Below the pieces are notes generated by a model. That model did no database searches, had not been told where the DNA came from, and saw nothing but the letters and a program-made list of their open reading frames with translations. Made by a program: the position numbers and the translations under genes. From Rhizophagus sp. LPA8_4_AMF (lineage: Eukaryota; Glomeromycota; Glomeromycetes; Glomerales; Glomeraceae), in the NCBI GenBank assembly GCA_021464525.1, contig JADRCO010000446.1, positions 1-33,648 on the forward strand: a stretch of DNA of 33,648 bases, in the 5' to 3' direction. This document shows positions 1-11,709 of this stretch, piece after piece. The stretch's first letter is position 1; the number at the start of each line of letters is the position of its first letter.

Positions 1-1189
1 CTACTTTAATATTTCCACCTCCCATGATGACTTTGTTTTATAACAAAGTATTTATATTAAAAAAAATGACAATGAGATTAAAGACAAGCTAATAAACCAG
101 ATGAAATCGAAAGAGTGGAATCCAAAATTCTCACGATATTTAAATTTAATTTATTATTAAAAATATATTGGTGTTATAACAAATAACAGAATTGGTTAAA
201 AGTCCAAAATTGATAAAATTGATTAACAGATGGTAAATTTTTTTAAACCAGAAAATTAATAGCTTAAATTGACAATAAATAAAACAGAATTCAAGAATTT
301 TGCAAGCCGTAAAACATAAAGGACTCGGAACAGAAGCTATTGCAGGATTGGTAGTTGATACAAACTGTTCGTTGCACTGTTTTCCATGTATGGCATTATT
401 TTTCAATTTTCAAGGAATATATATGGATGCAAAAGGTTTATTAAGGAGAGAGAAGGTAGATCACACATTTGATATCAGATGTACATTTTTATCTTTTTTT
501 TTTTTGATATGCGAAATGGTCAATTTTTTTTCACGTGTTTAAATTTACTTTTTTTTACAAATTTTCTTATATTTTTTTTTTCTTTCTAATCTTTTGATTT
601 CATTTTATTTGACATCATATTTTTTATAAATAATATTAATGTACTTTAATTTTTTGTTTCTAACATTTTTAAATTATATATATAACGCGTTAAATGTGAA
701 CAATTAATTTTAAGTAATTCCTGCGAATTAAATAAATGATGCAGCGTTAAATAAATATATTATTAATTAAGTAAATGAAATACCATCAGTTCGTTGCCAA
801 TGTGTCTTTTTTTTTAGGAGTAATACATATCCTGAGAATCCAAATTCACTTTTTCATCATGTGTAAGAACAGATTGTATTACTTCATTTTGTTTAACTGA
901 TTCTACTACTGTTAACACTGTAATGACTGTATGTAGTATAGATTATATTTAAGATCATATATAAAGGATTAAAAGGAAGATAACCAGAAAAACCAGAAAA
1001 CAGGCTTTAAGCCTTTAACATTACCATAACGATCTTTAAACTTAACTAGTATTCTAGTGAAGTACATAATACCTGACCGGCATTTTGTTAGACCATTTTA
1101 CTTCTTTTAACAATGAAGTAAAACTTTAAATATCAATCTTTTTTTATAGTATTTTTATACGATTTCTTGGAAGAAACAATGGAAATGAA
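1..1189. other. Gene-poor AT-rich stretch, no supported gene
   Basis: No convincing gene is visible. A short frame on the plus strand (about 300-540) and its minus-strand counterpart (146-406) overlap, but neither shows a domain, a signal peptide or a credible splice pattern. The rest is AT-rich DNA with poly-T runs around 490-600. It is probably intergenic DNA with worn-out repeat remains. Confidence 0.5.
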
Positions 1190-1510
1190 AATTTTTTCGT
1201 TTCTTGCTCACGATGGGCAGAGTCCATGCCCCGCCCGACGACGTTTTCCAGCCGATGAGTCGGTGGACGGATATGCCCTCGCCTATATATTTGAATGTTT
1301 TAAGACCTTATTAGAGGACTTATCCTTTATCGGTTCTGTATCAATGCGTTTTCTGGCCAGCTCGACCACTACAAAGAAATAGAGGTATCCCTTGGGATCA
1401 GTTAGCATTTTAGCGAGGTCAGCCTGATGTGTTGCGCATTCCTTCCACACAATGACTTTGGGCCGTTCTAATCGTTTCTCTTTGGAGACGCGCGATAGAG
1501 GTTAAAATGC
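1190..1510. other. GC-richer coding-like relic, unassigned
   Basis: This stretch is clearly richer in G+C than the AT-rich DNA on both sides and has few homopolymers. On the minus strand a frame runs from 1501 down to a TAG at 1283-1285 (about 72 codons, no start codon at its head) and has protein-like composition, with pieces such as VIVWKECATHQADLAKM and GYLYFFVVVELARKRIDTEP. Beyond the TAG the same frame continues with another Arg/Ser-rich piece. The plus strand also has an open frame (1167-1382) covering the same bases, so strand choice is uncertain. The simplest reading is a fragment of a transposon-carried or horizontally acquired coding sequence. I do not recognise the family. Confidence 0.35.
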
Positions 1511-2881
1511 TCTTCATCTCGTAGGAGACTTACTTAAAAATTGATGATTAAACTGTTCTTTAGGTTATGTTGCTAAATATAAAGGTCACCAAATTCACTA
1601 TGTGATTTAAAATTTTGTTAATCGTTTTATTTTAATAAAGAACTGATTTTATCATAATAACTAAAGTTGTTTTTTTTTGTAATAAAATCTATTTTACTAT
1701 TGACTTCATTCGACTAATCACTATTCTAGATTAAACATTAAACAATCAATCTTATGATTCGGTATAATTTGAAAAAATGAGACTATTATACTTGATTCCT
1801 TCTGCGTATGTCGGATATCCTTATCTAATTATTAAAATTGACTAACCCTTAAATCCTCAAATCAGATATTGCTACTTTAAGTTTTGGCGTTTCCGGCAGC
1901 AGCATCTGATCCAATGTGATAAAAATTATGTAAATTCGAACTTATTAAATGGAGATATACCTTTTTGTTTAAATTAAATTAAAATTATAGTAAAACTGAC
2001 AAGGTAAAATTAAAAAAAAAAATTCATGAATTTTTTTCTGATCCATTTTTCATTTTAGTTAATATGCAAACAGTCATAACTAAAATATTTTCTAGTTAAA
2101 CTTTCATTTTTACTGTACCTATATTATTTGGAATTTGCATCCTATTAATATAGTCTTCCTATTATTCACGGATGATTTTAATCTCCCATAATTTAAATTA
2201 TTTTGACCTATTTCGTAACGGTATTGCTTGCATAAATTTCAATAAATTAATGGAAGTACAGCTTATTTAATATATTCTATTGTTGCTGACTTAGCCAGGT
2301 CTTTATAAATGAACTTGTTGCCACCTGATCACCAACGTTGAGGACCTCGAGAAAGGGGGAGAAAGAGGGAAAGAGCGATGAAATTCACGTACACCCCAAA
2401 CATACACATATGGAAAGGGAAAGAGAAAACGGGAAAAAGGGTTAGTACGTTAATGACTATATAATCTAGAAGTGTAGCTTAGAGAGGTCCTAAAAAAAAG
2501 TAATACAAACAAATAAAGAGATGAATTCATTATTTATATTATTTATGTTATGTATACACGTATACGTACCGTGCGAAAAAAATTAAGAGTAATTTTATGA
2601 ATAAAATTTTTTTAAATATAGTCGCATGAGTGCTTCTAATATTACAAGCGCTTACAAGTGTGGGACTTAGTTTATGTTTATATGGTAGGCCCTATCTATT
2701 CCTTCGATTCCCCACAATATTATTTGAATTGCTGCTATTGATACTAATTTTCAATAATTTACAATTCAGTATAATTCAGTATACAGAATCTCACAATACA
2801 AGAGTTTAAAAAGAGAAACTGATTTATTTATTTTTTACGTCACATCCCACAAACTGACCAAAGAAATTATGAAACTGATAA
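1511..2881. other. Intergenic AT-rich DNA with a purine-rich patch
   Basis: No gene is supported. A purine-rich patch at about 2340-2450 (repeated GGGAAAGAG-like words) stands out from the surrounding AT-rich DNA. The rest is simple AT-rich sequence. Confidence 0.5.
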
Positions 2882-3181
2882 ATGTCAACTGACCTCAACC
2901 AATCAACCTTCATACATGATGAAAGAGAAGATAGTGAAATACATGATCGGTGCTGAGAAAGCACACGTCGGAAATATCGAAATGATGAGAATCAACGTAT
3001 TGCAAGTTATATTACTTGCAACTTGATCCGTTATTATCATCTTGAGAGTTGTCTGATTATGGAATGTCCACAGAAAGCGCAAGATATCCTTAAAGTTAAC
3101 ATAGTAATCGGTCAAATTTTTTGCAATTTATTCAAAAAGATATCCGCAACACCCGAAAGGATTAATGAACTTCATTGTTAG
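2882..3181 (+). pseudogene. 100-codon reading frame broken by one in-frame TGA
   Basis: From an ATG at 2882 a frame reads MSTDLNQSTFIHDERED... for 24 codons, meets TGA at 2954-2956, then stays open for 74 more codons to TAG at 3179-3181. The part after the TGA is strikingly protein-like (for example NQRIASYITCNLIRYYHLES and ECPQKAQDILKVNIVIG), with mixed hydrophobic helices and no homopolymer bias. Without the TGA the product would be 99 aa. I do not recognise a domain. The most economical reading is a recently inactivated or fragmentary gene. A sequencing error (TGA for CGA or TGG), a missed splice junction, or stop readthrough are alternatives. No strong GT/AG pair that would remove the stop in frame is obvious to me. 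Confidence 0.4.
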
Positions 3182-4737
3182 GTTGAACATCCATTCCTGA
3201 ATCAGTAATTAAAAGTATAAATTTTGAAAGCAACTTAATGAATTGTGCCATACATTATATAGATCATATAAAGTGAGTAATGATTTTATATAATTAAGAA
3301 ATTAACTTGAATTGGGTAATATCTTTGTTAAATTTGTTACGAACTGCTGTCAGAGAATTTATGCCGTCATTTTATAGATTAGTGTATATCACGATTTTTC
3401 GCTAAAATGATTTTGATTAGATTCGTGAAGTGTTCATTTTTAATTGACGATATTATCACCGAAATTATGATAAATTTAAAGAATTTTGATATTTTTTGTT
3501 CATACTATAGGTAATTTCCAGAATATTATTTGTGTTCACAATTTACTACAGTACTATGTGATTGATCCCGGTGCGTAGCAACAGGCTGTTGCTAGTATTA
3601 ATCAGTTTTATGAAAATTTTCTTTTGATGATGATAATTAAAGAAGCTTTATTGGTAATGATCCTTATATAGATGTGTACGATCAAGATTATTAAATTATC
3701 TTACATGTATCCGTTCTATAAATGATTCAGGGTTTTAAATTTTCGTTCAAAGATCATAATGTAATCAATGTATTCAGTTAATAATCTCAATTATTATTAA
3801 AATATAGTTACGTGAACATAATCTTATCACAGCCAATATATTATAATGTGCATTTATGTATAAAGTAAATGAACATTGTTTTATATCCTAAAATTATTCC
3901 TGAATATCTTTATGGAACTTAATCTGATTTAAGGTTGATTAATATTTGTTCCACATTCCACAACTATACGTAGAAGTCAGAGTATTCAATGAGTTGTGGA
4001 CGTTTTATTGACAAAATATTGACACTTATCTTCACATAGGATGAATCTCAATTTTATTTTTAAAAATTGAAAAATAATTTAATAAAATAAATAAGCACGA
4101 AAAAAAATGCGTTCAATTTATTCGTTTTATTTTTAAAAATTGAAAAAATAATTTAATAAAATAAATAAGTACGAAAAAAAAAATGTGATCCTACTTAATA
4201 TAATAAATAATGTATGATTTTATGAAAAAATTATTTTATTTAATTTTTAATTCAACAAACACGAAAAAGATGAATAATAAGATCAATCCAGCACCTCATT
4301 AATACTATTGTATTAGAATTGGTAAATACTTTGACTAATGAATTATATTTAAATAGTACCTACCATACAGTTATTTTATAAATAAGCCTACAATTTGTAC
4401 TGCATTTCTTTATTAATTTATGTTGCAAAAATACATAAATACATAAAAGTACCTTAAAGGTATGAAGTCTGATGATACAAATAATAATAGGTGGTATGAT
4501 ACAAATAAATAGTAGATGGGAACAAACATAATAATCAATCTTCGGGTAATACAAGTAAATACAAAAGTAATAAGCGAGCTCAAAAATTTAATAATAAATA
4601 ATATAACGATAAAGTAAAAATAAGTAATACTGTATAAATAAAATAAAATAAAGTAAAATAAAAAAGTAAAAGTAAAGTAAAAATTATATAGATTCCAGAC
4701 TCAATCAAATAAATTAATGATTTATAATTTTTTTTTT
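3182..4737. other. Gap before the FAD oxidase gene, with low-complexity DNA
   Basis: No gene is supported. It contains a perfect 8-bp stem with a 3-nt loop at about 3577-3595 (TAGCAACA...TGTTGCTA), a 73-bp-period direct repeat at 4052-4187, and a purine-rich AAATAAAATAAAGT-type low-complexity run at about 4555-4690, which lies just 3' of the convergent FAD oxidoreductase gene and may overlap its 3' UTR or terminator region. Confidence 0.5.
4052..4187. repeat. Two-copy direct repeat, period about 73 bp
   Basis: Two near-identical units, about 4052-4112 and 4125-4187, each begin TTTTATTTTTAAAAATTG and continue through an AATAAATAAG(C/T)ACGAAAAAAA tail. They differ by one substitution and by A-run length. 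This is a recent local duplication in intergenic DNA. Confidence 0.8.
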
Positions 4738-6254
4738 TTATGGCCAAATGATAGCACCTTTTCTAAAGAAAACATTTGGATCATATTTTCTTTTTAATTC
4801 TTTCAATTTTTCAAGATTATTACCCCAAATACCTTTTATTCTAGCATCATTATATCCTATATCATCTGCTATATCAATAAAGTTAACATAAAAAGTTTTT
4901 TCACCATCATTACTAAAAATATTTTGTATCTTTTTTGCCCAATCATAAACAACTTTATCATCTTGTTCATTTAACCATCTTTGAACTATAACTACATTAT
5001 AAAAATGTTTACGAGGATGGAATGCCGTTGAATCAGAAGGTACAGAACAAAATTTTTCAGTACCATATAAATCAAATGCAACGTATGATTGAGAGGTAGT
5101 TGGATTTTCATCAGTAAATTTAACATAATAATTATAAGCTTCACGAATATTTGAAATATTTAAATGAGTAATGTGAGCATTAAACATTGCTTTACGATCT
5201 CCAAAGGTAGCGAATCCTCCTGCTAAAGTATTTAATTTAGGATATGGCATACTTTCTACTTTTTCCATTACAGGTTCGCCACATTTATAAATTACTGAAA
5301 ATTTTTCTCTAAAAACTTGTTCTGATGGATCATTAGAAAATAACAAGATTACAATAATTGGCTAGAAAAAAAAAAGGAATCAAAAAGTCAATATCTTTAT
5401 TTTTTTTTTTTAAAAAAAAAATATATATCATGTATCTTAGGATTAAATACCTGATTTTCTGGAGGAAGTCTAGCAATAACAAAGGAGAGACCTTCGTTTT
5501 CTGATTGACGATCTTTAAGCCAAATATTAACAGCTTCAACAATAGTATCTAATTTTTCAGAAGGATAAGCTACAACACCGGCAAAAACTTCTTTTTGTTC
5601 ATGTGCTTTATAAATAAATTCATAGACAACTCCAAAATTAGCACCACAACCTCTAATTGCCCAAAATAAATCTTCGTTCTTACTTTCGGATAATTCTTTA
5701 ACTTCACCATCAGCAGTAACAATGGTGGCACCCACCACATTATCGATCGTTAAACCATGTCTACCAGTCAAATGACCAAAACCACCACCTAAAGTTAAAC
5801 CACCAATTCCTGTATGATCAACTACACCACCTACAGTAGCTAAACCATATTTCCAAGCTTCATTATCAACATCACCGAATAAAGCACCACCTTGAGCATA
5901 AATTAATTTCTTTTCAACATCAACTCTTACTTTATTTAACTTTTTCATATCTAATACTATACCACCTTCAGAACTTGAATTACCAGAACTTGAATGACCA
6001 CCACAAGTTACGGCAAAATCCAAATGATTTTTACTAGCGAATTTAACAGTTTTAACGATATCATCGAGACAAGTTACTTGAACAACAATTCCCGCTTTTT
6101 TAATCGCGTTATCAGCCCATCTTACTAAACTTTTTTCATATCCTTCATCACCTTCTGATAGTAATTTGGTAGAAGAATCAAATGATGCCTTAAAATTTTC
6201 GACATCTATAGGATTAATATCTTTGATCAATTTTTTTGGTGGATAGTTGCTCAT
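4738..6254 (-). CDS. FAD-linked oxidoreductase, berberine-bridge-like (two exons)
   Basis: Exon 1 is 6254-5451 (268 codons), the intron is 5450-5362 (GTATTT donor, TCTAG acceptor after a poly-pyrimidine run), and exon 2 is 5361-4738 (207 codons plus stop). The junction is phase 0 and yields 475 aa, normal for the family. The N-terminal half is a PCMH-type FAD-binding domain (about residues 40-215): [10 protein letters not shown] places the flavin-linking histidine at H87, followed by [34 protein letters not shown] and [16 protein letters not shown]. The C-terminal half (about 220-475) is the substrate domain and ends with the family's YDPN.FF signature ([16 protein letters not shown]). No cysteine lies at about 130-160, where bicovalent members carry the second flavin link, so a single covalent bond through H87 is predicted. 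There is no signal peptide, so a cytosolic oxidase or dehydrogenase using O2 is inferred. The substrate is unknown. A TATAAA-like box lies about 160 bp upstream. Confidence 0.93.
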
Positions 6255-6413
6255 GATTTTAAGGAAATTTGAAGACTTTTAATTTTCTTTCTTTTTTTTT
6301 TTTTTTGAAAAGAATTCTAGGAATATTTATAATTTAAATTTTGATCGATTATCATTATCAGATTTACAATGTTTGCATTGAATAAATGATTTTTTTTTAT
6401 TTTTCAATGAACC

Positions 6414-6422
6414 GTTTATATA
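6414..6422 (-). promoter_or_regulatory. Putative TATA box of the FAD oxidoreductase gene
   Basis: On the minus strand the sequence reads TATATAAAC about 160 bp upstream of the ATG at 6254. Position and composition fit a fungal core promoter. No transcript start is known. Confidence 0.35.
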
Positions 6423-6729
6423 CTTACAAAGAGAGAGAAAGATTAAATTAGGAGTTAATATTTCCATTTAAATCAAATTTATATGATGAATAAATTTGAA
6501 TTAAAAGGAAAATGCAAGGATTATCGATTAAGAATACAAATGGTTACATAGTAAACTTTAACCTAGATTAGGAATTTATTCCGAACTGGGTTTAGCTTAA
6601 ACTAGTAAGTTTACTAGTTTGAATAATTAAATAACACGGAAAAAATATCTAGAGTTTATTTAACAGTTAAACTTAGATGAAAGTAATTAAAAAATATTGT
6701 GAAATACCCGTAATTAGAAATACTGAAAA

Positions 6730-6790
6730 AAAATGAGTCAGGTTGTAAAAAAAAAAGGAGTCAGATTGTAAAAAAAATGAGTCAGGTTGT
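6730..6790. repeat. Three-unit minisatellite
   Basis: Three units of about 22 bp share the core GAGTCAG(G/A)TTGT separated by A-runs. The last unit ends directly before a unique ACCACAATCGGG. Short tandem repeat, no coding sign. Confidence 0.75.
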
Positions 6791-6850
6791 ACCACAATCG
6801 GGTATATTTTTAACATAAACGTGTACTAAAAAAATTGAAACACATTTATT

Positions 6851-7299
6851 TCACCGAAAATCGTCTCACCGACAATCAACTTATCGATAGTTATTTCCCC
6901 GACAGAATCATTTCACCTACAGTTATTTTACCATGATCGATATTTCACCGACAACTAAAGATATTAATAAAAAAAAATAGCATTATAAAACAATTTTTAT
7001 TTTAAAATGTTATTTTATTTAGCTATTCTATATTTAACATATAATTTCATAACATTACTATATTTAATGCTTATGTAATTAAAATATTTATATATATCTT
7101 TGAAATTCCATAGTATATAACATTCCTTTTATGTGTATATTAATAAAATTTTACACAATAAATAATTCATTAATAATTGTAGTTATGTTATTTTTCACAA
7201 TAAAAAGCGATTAAATATTAAATTAATATTTGTGGCTATGTTATCGATTATCAAACTACAGTAAAAAAATGAACCTGTCGGTGAAATGATTTTCGGTGA
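6851..7299. mobile_element. Foldback (MITE-like) element with CCGAC-word arms
   Basis: The outermost 23 bases (6851-6873) and the reverse complement of 7277-7299 match at 21 of 23 positions. Both read TCACCGAAAATC... ending in CACCGAC. The left arm continues to about 6955 as a series of imperfect words of the type TTTC(A/C)CCGACA. The interior (about 6960-7260) is AT-rich and non-coding. The structure is that of a non-autonomous foldback element. No target-site duplication could be fixed by eye. Confidence 0.65.
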
Positions 7300-8608
7300 A
7301 CCCCAAAAAACTATCTAATGATATGATTGATTTTAGATAGATAATTCGATATTAAATCAAAGAATTGATGAAGAATTGATTGATTACAAATTATAAAACT
7401 TTGACGCGTCAAGATTAAAAGTGAAAAAAGAAAGTTTAGTCTATGCTATACTGTATACTGTAATTTAATTAACAAAAAAGGATTACACAAAGTAATAACG
7501 CATATTGTAGATCATTTAGTCGAATCATTTTTAGTTGTTAAGTGAAGATCGTTTAGTTATTATTCGGAATAGCTTTAATACTTTTTGAGGAGAACAATAA
7601 GTCAATAACATAATAATTTTAATTATTTTCAGAAATTTCCACATTTTATAACATTCCCCTAAAAAAAATATTTATCGATAGAATATCGGGAAATAAGTTT
7701 TTTATAATTTTTATGATTGTTTTTATTAATTTTTCCTTAAACGAACAACTTTTTATGAAAAATAAGTTTTATGATAATTTATATTTTTTATTATTATTTA
7801 TTATTAAAATTAATTACATATTAATAAATTATTACAACTCTTCTTTTATATATACTGTTACATGTATCCTCGGATACTAATAATCCTTTAATCGATACTA
7901 AAATATTTTTGGAAAGATCTTATTTTATTAAAAGATCACATATTCTCGCATGATTAACAATGCACTTTTAATCGTAATTGCAACAAGCAAAACATACCGA
8001 TATTTCGATATTGTCTGCAAAAAAGTTTAAGTTAAAATGTAGGAATGTGCATTTTATGTTGTATTCATTAATGTGCATGATGAGAATTAGAAGTACTGTA
8101 TGAACGATAAAATGAAACATATAGATGTCCAAAATAAGGTGAGAGAGTATTAGGTGCTTACATATGAGAGGTGCCTAAATTATGCAAAGAGAAGGAATAT
8201 TAAATATTGATTATGTAAACATTAATATGGATTCATTCCGCGTAACTTTACTGCGTGATAATTAATTGATATAGATATTTTTTAAAAGATATTGAATATA
8301 TTAATTACGTGACTTATGTGACAATATAATAAAGTCTTAGGTAAGATTTTTTAGTGATTTATATATATACTGTACATACATATTTAATATATGCATATTT
8401 AATATATTTAATTAATATTACTCTTTCGCCAATTATTATACAAATGATTCTGAACCTGGACAACAATAACATTTTAATATTTATTATTTTGTTCATTTAC
8501 AAAACAATAATAAATTTCTAGAAAGTTATTAAGGAATATTAAGCAAAAATCATTTGATCACGAACTTTAATTATTTTCTTCGAATGAAAAATTTAAAAAA
8601 AAGGTCCC

Positions 8609-8622
8609 AGATCACGTGATCT
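8609..8622. promoter_or_regulatory. Perfect 14-bp palindrome with a CACGTG core
   Basis: AGATCACGTGATCT is a perfect palindrome centred on the E-box CACGTG, which bHLH factors bind as dimers. It lies 245 bp upstream of the secreted-protein ATG. A regulatory role is inference only. Confidence 0.3.
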
Positions 8623-8866
8623 ATACTAAATGAGTAAACAAGAAAATTGTTTACTGCATATAACAAAATTACTTGGTCAAACGTTACCCCATGATTTTAC
8701 TGGTGATAAAATAATTCTTCTAAAACAATATTTGTCTTTAAAAAATTTTTTTTTCTTATTTAACTGGCGCCAACGTTATGAATATATTTTTTTGAAAAAA
8801 AAAAAAATTCCGATTTTTCAATTTTTCCCACTCCAAATTTTTTTTTTTTTTTCAATTTATAAAAAA

Positions 8867-9267
8867 ATGGTTCAAAATAAAATCTTCTTTATCTTCTTTT
8901 TTATGATCCTCTTGGTTATTTCAGTACAATCTGTAGAATCTCCAAAGAATACCAACGGAGTATATCGTAAATACAGTAAATACCTATTTCAATTTTTCTT
9001 TTTCTTTTTCTTTATTACTTCAAAATTCTAACGATCATAAATTTGTCTATTAAAGGAGGAGCGACAAACAGAGAAGATGCTCGAAAAGGTGAAGATGCTG
9101 GACATGTCGTTCATGAAAAACGTAGATGTAAGTTAAAAAAATTATTATGAATGACGAATTGATGAATTAATTAATTAATTTTCATGAAATATATATATAT
9201 ATATATAGATATAAAACGAGAAAGGTTTATAAAGAAACGCGAATTTATTAATAAACTTAACGTATGA
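8867..9267 (+). CDS. Small secreted protein with dibasic sites (three exons)
   Basis: Exons are 8867-8975, 9056-9127 and 9209-9267. Both introns (80 and 81 nt) fall in phase 1 and the frame closes exactly at TGA 9265-9267, giving 79 aa. Intron 1 has a CTAAC branch-point word and TTAAAG end. Intron 2 has GTAAGT and TATATAG. An alternative donor at 8967, also phase 1, would remove three codons. Residues 1-25 are a classic signal peptide (MVQNK, then a hydrophobic core IFFIFFFMILLVISV, small residues near 22-25). The mature part is hydrophilic and very basic, with Lys-Arg/Arg-Arg pairs at about 58-60, 63-64 and 69-71 and three short aromatic-Ile-Lys units (YIKRE, FIKKRE, FINK). Such pairs are the sites of Kex2-type proteases, so a processed peptide precursor is possible. 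There are no Cys pairs and no known domain. A candidate secreted effector or signalling peptide is inference. The ATG has AAAA before it and G after it, and is the only one before the signal peptide. Confidence 0.72.
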
Positions 9268-11321
9268 AATTTTTTATCCATCTAACTCCATATTTCCGAT
9301 GTAATGGAGTAATACCAGTAATACCCGTTTTTTTCATTTTTTTTCCATTTTCAAACGATAATTAATCAATCTAAGAAAAGAACAATATGAAATTTATGTA
9401 TTAGTTTTAAATTTTTTTTTTTAAGGTTTCAAGATTTTGTTATTTTAATTAATTAATTACATATTAAAAAAAAAAAAAAAAAATATTTTTTATAAATGAT
9501 AATTTTTATCTGCATAAATAAATTGAACTTGAATGATTTTTTGGTATTATAAAAAAGATTTTATAAACTAATTTAAAATATTTGAATTTTAAACAAATAT
9601 TACCTGCATTACACTTATTTGGCATATTGTATTTTGATTTTTATGAAAAAGTATCGTTATACGACTTTGACGATTTGAGGAAATCATTGTCCGATCAGCA
9701 AGCCCCATTTACATTTGCATCATCATCTAAGAGCCTTTTTTTTAAAAAAATTAAAAATTCTTGCATTCACACAATGTTTTTTGAAACTGCACTGACCACT
9801 GAAATTCCGACATTCATTATATAATTGATATGCATTAAATTAAATTTGTACATCACTTATTATCCAAAATTGGGTAAAACTATAATTGAAATAATAGCGA
9901 TATTAGATGCTAAATCGATATAATTATATTTATATAATGGGTACATTATAGAACTTTAAAATTTCACGTTATAAAAATATGTATAAAGTACAGTATAAGA
10001 GGATAAGTATCATGTGTCAATTGTGTCATCCCGGAAAATATCTCATCGTCGCGTTTCCCAATTTAAATTGATGATGTTTGAAAATAATTAATACATATGC
10101 AATAATATTTATACAACATTATGTACAGTATTTCGATTTCACTTACTATATATTTTATTACAAGTATTGAATGTGGCGCAATATCCTCTTTTTTCATACA
10201 TTAAACATTTATATGCAGTATATCATCATTTCAATGATATTTTTGGCTAGACATATTTATAACAACTTTAATAGTTCAATTGATTTGTAAATTCATTACC
10301 AATAATAGATTAATTTCGAAATATATAATCGTATAATCAAATTCGAACGAGCGGGTTATATCAAGAGTCAACGCATGCTATACCCAATCTCGTAAGTCGT
10401 AATTATTTTAAAATTATTTAATTATTACCAATTTCAACTGGGATACCATTCAGTCTTTATATAAAGGAATGTAGTTGGATCTGCAACATATCGTGATATT
10501 AATATGTTAATACATGGTTTTCACGCGTTTTTAAATACTTTAATAAGAATATTTGTTTGTTACCTACCAAAATCTCATATTAGTTAACAAAATAAGAAAT
10601 TTAATAAAAAGGAATTTTTAGGATATTAAATTCCGTATACAAAACTTTATAAATTTCTATTAAGAATATTAAAATACACTTTATTTGGTAAATGATTTAA
10701 TTTATTTAGTAAATTTGTTTCATATTTTTAGTATATTTTTTCTAAAAAGTACTTCTATTTTTGTTGATCATAATAAAATAAGGTTTTTTTTTAAAAATAA
10801 TGACTTAACTTCGAATATTCTAGAAAAATTATTTATATTTTTTTGTTTGTTTGTTTGATAAATCATATATTACTTTTTATGCTGAGCATTTTTTCTTATT
10901 CCAAAAGATCCGAATCATTTAATACATAATCTTGCTTTGTTTTAACTGAGAAATTATGACAAAAAAAAGAGATAATTATTTAATATAAAATCTAATCTAT
11001 TTTTTTCTGATATAGTAAATAAAAATGTCGATACATAAAACGCCTACTTTCATTTTGACATTTTTTAACTAGATCAAAAAAATGACACAATGAATGTAAT
11101 ATTAATGAAAAATGAGTGACTTTTGAATAAAAGTGATACATTAAGGGATAATATTTTTTTTTATTTTGTAATTATTATTTTTTTTTACAAAATTTTTTAC
11201 TCTTTTACAATTTTTTACCTTTTTTTTTATGCTATTTAATTTTTTCGGCCGAAAATAATAAGTAATATTCAAAAGTATCGGTCTATCGGAAAAAATTTAT
11301 TTTTTTTTTTTAAATAATAGC

Positions 11322-11335
11322 CGTGCGTACGCACG
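11322..11335. promoter_or_regulatory. Perfect palindrome CGTGCGTACGCACG
   Basis: A 14-bp perfect palindrome of high G+C inside very AT-rich DNA, about 110 bp before a TATA-like box. It may be a protein-binding site. No further evidence. Confidence 0.25.
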
Positions 11336-11430
11336 TATGATTTTCTTTGTTTGGTTTTACATCTAAATATAGCATCTTTATGCATATTTACATTAATTGC
11401 ATATATTGCATATTCCGGGATATAATCAGG

Positions 11431-11565
11431 TTATATAAAGTGTGGCGACTTCACTTTCATTCATTCTGAACATTTTTAGGTAAGATATTTATTATAATGT
11501 TAAATAAAATGGATTTATTGAAAAAAATTTAAACGATTAATATTTTTTTTTTTTCTTTCAATGAT
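11431..11565 (+). promoter_or_regulatory. Possible core promoter and 5'-UTR intron of the 307-aa gene
   Basis: TTATATAAAG at 11431-11440 is followed by a GC-richer leader and then by a possible intron starting GTAAGA at about 11481 and ending TGATTTAG near 11570. The 307-aa ATG is about 540 bp downstream. The layout fits a promoter plus a non-coding first exon, but a different non-coding transcript is equally possible. Confidence 0.3.
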
Positions 11566-11709
11566 TTAGATAACAAATTTTTTCTTTATCGAGTTTATTA
11601 TATTCGATATAATCACGATTTGACGCCACTTTGAAAAATATCTGCAAAAGTATCTGCGAGATATATTTGTTTAGTCAATCAACAAAATTTTTTTGATTTC
11701 ACCACAACT

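Larger units (their letters stand above)
6255..8866. other. Gap between the FAD oxidase and the secreted-protein gene
   Basis: This is the shared upstream region of the two divergent genes. It holds a perfect 10-bp inverted repeat with a 2-nt loop (AAACTAGTAA...TTACTAGTTT, about 6599-6620), a three-unit ATGAGTCAGGTTGT-type tandem repeat (6730-6790), a foldback element (6851-7299), and from 7300 on simple AT-rich DNA with several TACTGTATACTG-like words that may be MITE ends. A frame at 8630-9031 overlaps the secreted-protein exon in another frame and is not supported. Confidence 0.5.

Noticed and set aside
2954..2956. In-frame TGA as a selenocysteine codon
   Set aside because: No selenoprotein family is recognisable and no SECIS-like stem was found. 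A pseudogene or error is simpler.
5333..5542. Minus-strand frame across the FAD oxidase intron
   Set aside because: It overlaps the exon 1 end, the intron and the exon 2 start in the wrong frame. The spliced model gives family-typical residues on both sides.
8630..9031. 133-codon plus-strand frame over the secreted-protein locus
   Set aside because: Its later part is the signal-peptide exon read through intron 1 as poly-Phe. The upstream part has no signal of coding use, and the ATG at 8867 with spliced exons explains the region better.
9582..9824. 80-codon plus-strand frame
   Set aside because: No recognisable domain, no good start context and ordinary AT-rich composition. It could be chance.
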